Below, piece after piece: positions 61,585-64,000 of a stretch of 64,000 nt of DNA. Location of the stretch: the NCBI RefSeq assembly GCF_003946655.1, contig NZ_RHOV01000009.1, positions 1 to 64,000 of the forward strand. Direction: 5' to 3'. A program made the position numbers and the translations under genes. The stretch's first letter is position 1; every line of letters starts with the position of its first letter. The notes below the pieces were generated by a model, which saw only the letters and a list, made by a program, of their open reading frames with translations, searched no databases and was not told the origin of the DNA. The stretch comes from Lapidilactobacillus achengensis (GTDB taxonomy: Bacteria > Bacillota > Bacilli > Lactobacillales > Lactobacillaceae).

Positions 61585-61899
61585 TTAGTAATTCCAGAAG
61601 TAGATGTTGTCCCACTGTTCAAACATCGTCTTGCCATCCAAGAAGGGTAATCTCAGAAACTCAGCCACTGTTTTGGCTTTGAAACTCAGCGGGTATTGGC
61701 ACTCTTTGTGATTCGGCCAACCACCAGCTTCATAGTACGGATCGGGATCTGCAATCAACATACCATCTGTGTACATTTCGAGGAGATAATCGTGATTCTT
61801 GTAGGTAAAGTACAACACTTGATTCTCATCCAGAAGATCAAGGAATAAATCCTTGGTCAGGTCGTCAACCCAATCGCGGGGTTCGTCAGCTTTATTCAT
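61585..61899 (-). CDS. small acidic protein, immunity-like
   Basis: A 104-residue acidic protein rich in aromatic residues (VDDLTKDLFLDLLDENQVLY, ADPDPYYEAGGWPNHKECQY). Its start overlaps the end of the upstream ORF at 61892 by eight bases. Size, acidity and position match immunity proteins that follow polymorphic toxin domains; this is inference, no family is recognised. Confidence 0.65.
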   Translation of the reverse strand: MNKADEPRDWVDDLTKDLFLDLLDENQVLYFTYKNHDYLLEMYTDGMLIADPDPYYEAGGWPNHKECQYPLSFKAKTVAEFLRLPFLDGKTMFEQWDNIYFWNY

Positions 61900-62137
61900 C
61901 TTGATACTCCTTCCATATTCGTTTCACCTTGTTGATATACATCTGATCTGACCGTGTCAATTTGATTTGAAATTTCACGTGGTGACTCGTGACATCACCT
62001 TCGTGCACGTGGGGTATTTGGCCCATGTGTTTGTGATCCAAATCTATTTGTCTACAAATTCTGCCGTCTGTCGCGTAAAATACAATTGACTTTAGTTTAT
62101 TTCCTGCTGCAACTAGGACATACACCTGAAAATCCAC
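61892..62137 (-). CDS. 81-residue ORF resembling the C-terminal end of a polymorphic toxin
   Basis: Starts with a GTG at 62137 exactly at the edge of the duplicated helicase 3' end, so the N-terminal part of a longer gene is probably lost. The sequence has LKSIVFYATDGRICRQIDLD followed by HKHMGQIPHVHEGD, a histidine-rich core, and ends VKRIWKEYQDE. I recall similar DLDH-x-H...PHxH tails in Firmicute secreted toxins. Without N-terminal delivery domain it may be an orphan toxin tail kept with its immunity partner. Confidence 0.55.
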   Translation of the reverse strand: MDFQVYVLVAAGNKLKSIVFYATDGRICRQIDLDHKHMGQIPHVHEGDVTSHHVKFQIKLTRSDQMYINKVKRIWKEYQDE

Positions 62138-62140
62138 CCT

Positions 62141-62251
62141 TTACTACCTCGGCGCCGTCCAACCAGGCACCATCACTGGCGCCAATCCCATCCAAACAAC
62201 TTCACCGTCAACGAAGACATCCCCGGACAAATTTATCAAGAACTGGTGTGA
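62141..62251 (+). pseudogene. 3' end remnant of a second PLD-helicase
   Basis: Matches the last 37 codons of the helicase (61165-61272) at about 85 percent by eye: TACTACCTCGGCGCCGTCC, GACATCCCCGGACAAATTTA, CAAGAACTGGTGTGA. One small deletion breaks the frame. Identity continues 265 bases beyond the stop codon. Confidence 0.88.
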
Positions 62252-62518
62252 GGTGAGTCGGGGGTAGGGCGGGGAAGTGGCTGGGTAAGAGGGAGGAAAA
62301 GCGCGGTTTTATCGCTCATTTATCGCTCGGGAGTGAGCGATAAATGAGCGATAAAGATGGAAATGATCTATAGAATGGTCAAGCATATAATGATTTAGGA
62401 AGTCCTAGTGAAGAATCACTACTGATTTTTTGAAATGAAAATGATTTATAAGCAAAAAAGGAAAGCCGGAAACATCCGACTTTCCTGAGCGTACACCGAA
62501 GTGATACACCCTTATCCG
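62252..62518 (+). repeat. duplicated helicase downstream region
   Basis: Repeats 61273-61552 with the same inverted repeat (62309-62354), the words GATGGAAATGATCTATAGAA and GTACACCGAAGTGA, and the terminator at 62453-62486. The two copies enclose the toxin-tail/immunity-like genes. Confidence 0.88.
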
Positions 62519-62983
62519 ATTCCACTTTAACATTTCATTGAATCGAATTCAACTAATGGATTTATAAATAGGCAACTATTCGGCTAGGAAATCCCAGTGC
62601 CCCCTGGTTTTTTGGTTGAGAGTTCATCCCGGCCAATTGACCCTATCTTGGTCTTGAAACACGCTTTTTATCAGCTTCGGATTCCCATTTGATTTGTTTT
62701 AGTACTCTCTGGAAATTAAAGCAGTGAAACCACCATTTACACTTGTGTAAAAATGTAAACACTTAAGCTTTCTCCAGAAGCTAGAAACAGTAAAAAGCTG
62801 TAATCCATCCATGCAGTCGCAATCTGCCGGTGTTTTCTCAACTTGAATGAATCCACCGCAACAATCCTAATCTTACGTTTCTCAAACCCAACGTCAAATA
62901 AATTAAGGAAGTAAGCTATCGTTGCTTCCGCTAGCAATTCAATCTTTTTGTCGGAAATATTGAAGTTTCCCTCATTTCTTGAT
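62519..62983. other. gap with one operator-like palindrome
   Basis: No supported gene. A minus frame of 66 codons (62737-62937) lacks a ribosome site. TTTACACTTGTGTAAA at 62736-62751 is a perfect palindrome containing TACAC/GTGTA, similar to sites of copper-type repressors. It lies about 310 bases before the metal ATPase. Confidence 0.45.
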
Positions 62984-63054
62984 CCCCATCAATTATTCCC
63001 GCCGCGATTCGCGGTAGACTTGGTTCATCAAGTTAAGGAATAACAGTGATGGGG
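62984..63054 (+). promoter_or_regulatory. structured 5' leader of the metal ATPase
   Basis: CCCCATCA (62984-62991) pairs with TGATGGGG (63047-63054), ATTCC with GGAAT inside, and two hairpins sit within: CCGCGA-TT-CGCGG (63002-63014, one unpaired) and ACTTG/CAAGT (63018-63033). The GGGG that serves as ribosome site lies in the closing stem, and TGTTTTTT follows, so it could act as a translational switch or as an attenuator. Confidence 0.55.
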
Positions 63055-63062
63055 TGTTTTTT

Positions 63063-64000
63063 ATGAAATTTCAGATGTTTGTGCAGAAGCACAGTAAACA
63101 GATTACGTGGACGCTGGGCGGGTTGATCGCGGCGGCGTTGGTGAGTCAGTATTTGTTGCATTGGCTGATTTTGGCGGATGTGTTGATGGCGATCGGTGGG
63201 GTGATCGGCGCGGTGCCGATCATGATCCACGCTTATCAGGCGCTGCGGGTCAAGGTGGTCAGTATTGAATTGTTGGTCAGCGTGGCGGTGATCGGGGCCT
63301 TTGTGATCGGTGAATATAATGAGGCCGCGGTGGTGACGTTCCTATTTCTCTTCGGGGAGATTTTGGAGCAGCGGACTTTGGACAAGACGCGGGCGTCGAT
63401 CAAGTCGTTGACGGAAATGACGCCCACGACGGCGCTGGTGGTGCAAGCTAACGGCGATGTGGCCGAAGTCGATGTGGATGATGTGGATGTGGACGACGAG
63501 GTTTTGGTCAAAACAGGCGCGGCGATCCCCGTTGATGGGGTGGTTGTGGCCGGGACAGGTTACGCGGATGAAGCGGCGGTCACCGGTGAATCCCGTGCGG
63601 TCAAAAAGTCGCAAAATGACCAGGTCTTCTCAGGGACCATGTTGAGCGATGGCTATTTACACGTGAAGGCGACCAAAGTAGGCGATGACACGACTTTCGC
63701 GAAAATCATCGAGTTGGTTGAGGACGCGCAGGACACGAAATCCCACGCGGAGAAATTTATTGATCGTTTTTCGAAATACTACACACCGGCTGTTTTGGTG
63801 ATCGCCTTCGTTGTTGGGCTGATCTCACGGGATTTCCGGCTGGCGATCACGGTGTTGGTGCTGGGTTGCCCTGGTGCTTTGGTGATCGGCGCGCCGGTGT
63901 CCAATGTGGCTGGGATCGGCAATGGCGCCAAGCGAGGGATCTTGATCAAGGGCGGCGAGGCGATGGATACTTTCGCCCACGTGGATACCTTCGTTTTCGA
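63063..64000 (+). CDS. heavy-metal P-type ATPase (partial)
   Basis: The first 312 residues of a P1B-type pump. No N-terminal metal-binding CxxC domain. Spans near 15-60 and 70-110 are followed by the actuator domain (VKTGAAIPVDG, DEAAVTGESRAVKKS) and the metal-site helix with CPGA (LVLGCPGALVIGAPVSNVAG) in place of the usual CPCA/CPC. The phosphorylation site DKTGT lies beyond the window edge. ATG 63063 with GGGG 8 bases upstream. Zn, Cd or Mn export is possible; the metal cannot be read. Confidence 0.92.
   Translation, partial: MKFQMFVQKHSKQITWTLGGLIAAALVSQYLLHWLILADVLMAIGGVIGAVPIMIHAYQALRVKVVSIELLVSVAVIGAFVIGEYNEAAVVTFLFLFGEILEQRTLDKTRASIKSLTEMTPTTALVVQANGDVAEVDVDDVDVDDEVLVKTGAAIPVDGVVVAGTGYADEAAVTGESRAVKKSQNDQVFSGTMLSDGYLHVKATKVGDDTTFAKIIELVEDAQDTKSHAEKFIDRFSKYYTPAVLVIAFVVGLISRDFRLAITVLVLGCPGALVIGAPVSNVAGIGNGAKRGILIKGGEAMDTFAHVDTFVF

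Noticed and set aside
62737-62937. 66-residue minus-strand ORF
   Set aside because: Overlaps the operator-like palindrome at its end, lacks a ribosome site and resembles no family.

Overview
The window comes from a low-GC Firmicute, most likely a Lactobacillaceae member with an unusually GC-rich genome (about half G+C by eye). Pointers are the strong AGGAGG ribosome sites, frequent TTG/GTG starts, GRP-family sugar uptake, YitT, CIRCE control, AbiE and MazEF modules and CPGA-type metal ATPase. I cannot name the species.

Layout. 1-880: end of an IS3-family element and empty DNA. 0.9-7.5 kb: an XRE membrane regulator, an ABC ATPase-permease with a paralogous stand-alone permease, and small proteins. 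7.7-12.9 kb: an HNH protein tightly joined to sbcD-sbcC. 13.1-15.1 kb: a single ABC exporter whose 3' end and terminator are duplicated on its upstream side. 15.8-18.1 kb: amino-acid ABC transporter. 19.5-23.6 kb: Rgg-like regulator, GRP sugar permease, YitT protein, Hsp20 under a perfect CIRCE. 24.4-29.1 kb: redox cassette with an FMN reductase-PAS protein carrying three flavinylation motifs, a second FMN reductase, a cytosolic ApbE and an esterase, flanked by inverted copies of a composite repeat. 30.4-32.8 kb: CPA2 antiporter and VanY-like peptidase. 33.1-45.6 kb: a catabolic locus (GH3, GH94-like phosphorylase, two permeases, solute-binding protein, DUF624 protein, CE7-like esterase, EEP enzyme, LacI regulator) resembling the Listeria beta-1,2-oligoglucan locus, with three matching LacI operators. 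45.7-47.1 kb: VOC protein and ArsC. 47.5-51.0 kb: AT-rich, plasmid-like island with AbiE toxin-antitoxin genes, HTH protein, and broken parA, mazF and MFS genes. 52.0-58.0 kb: ABC importer operon ending in a PHP hydrolase. 58.3-62.5 kb: PLD-helicase, then a toxin-tail/immunity-like pair enclosed by a duplicated helicase 3' end. 63.1 kb to the end: a metal P-type ATPase behind a structured leader.

The most unusual content is non-coding. Two families of intergenic palindromic elements fill most gaps. Family A (about 120 bp, at least twelve full or nearly full copies) is a long hairpin whose arms change sequence between copies but stay complementary. Its conserved T-G oppositions are allowed only in RNA of one strand. 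Family B (about 160 bp, eight copies) is a three-stem cloverleaf whose outer stem is perfectly paired in each copy but differs in sequence. A third conserved block (C, about 360 bp) links B elements. One A sits inside a B. These look like mobile, RNA-structured repeats, and together with the triple-flavinylation protein they are the best candidates for something undescribed.
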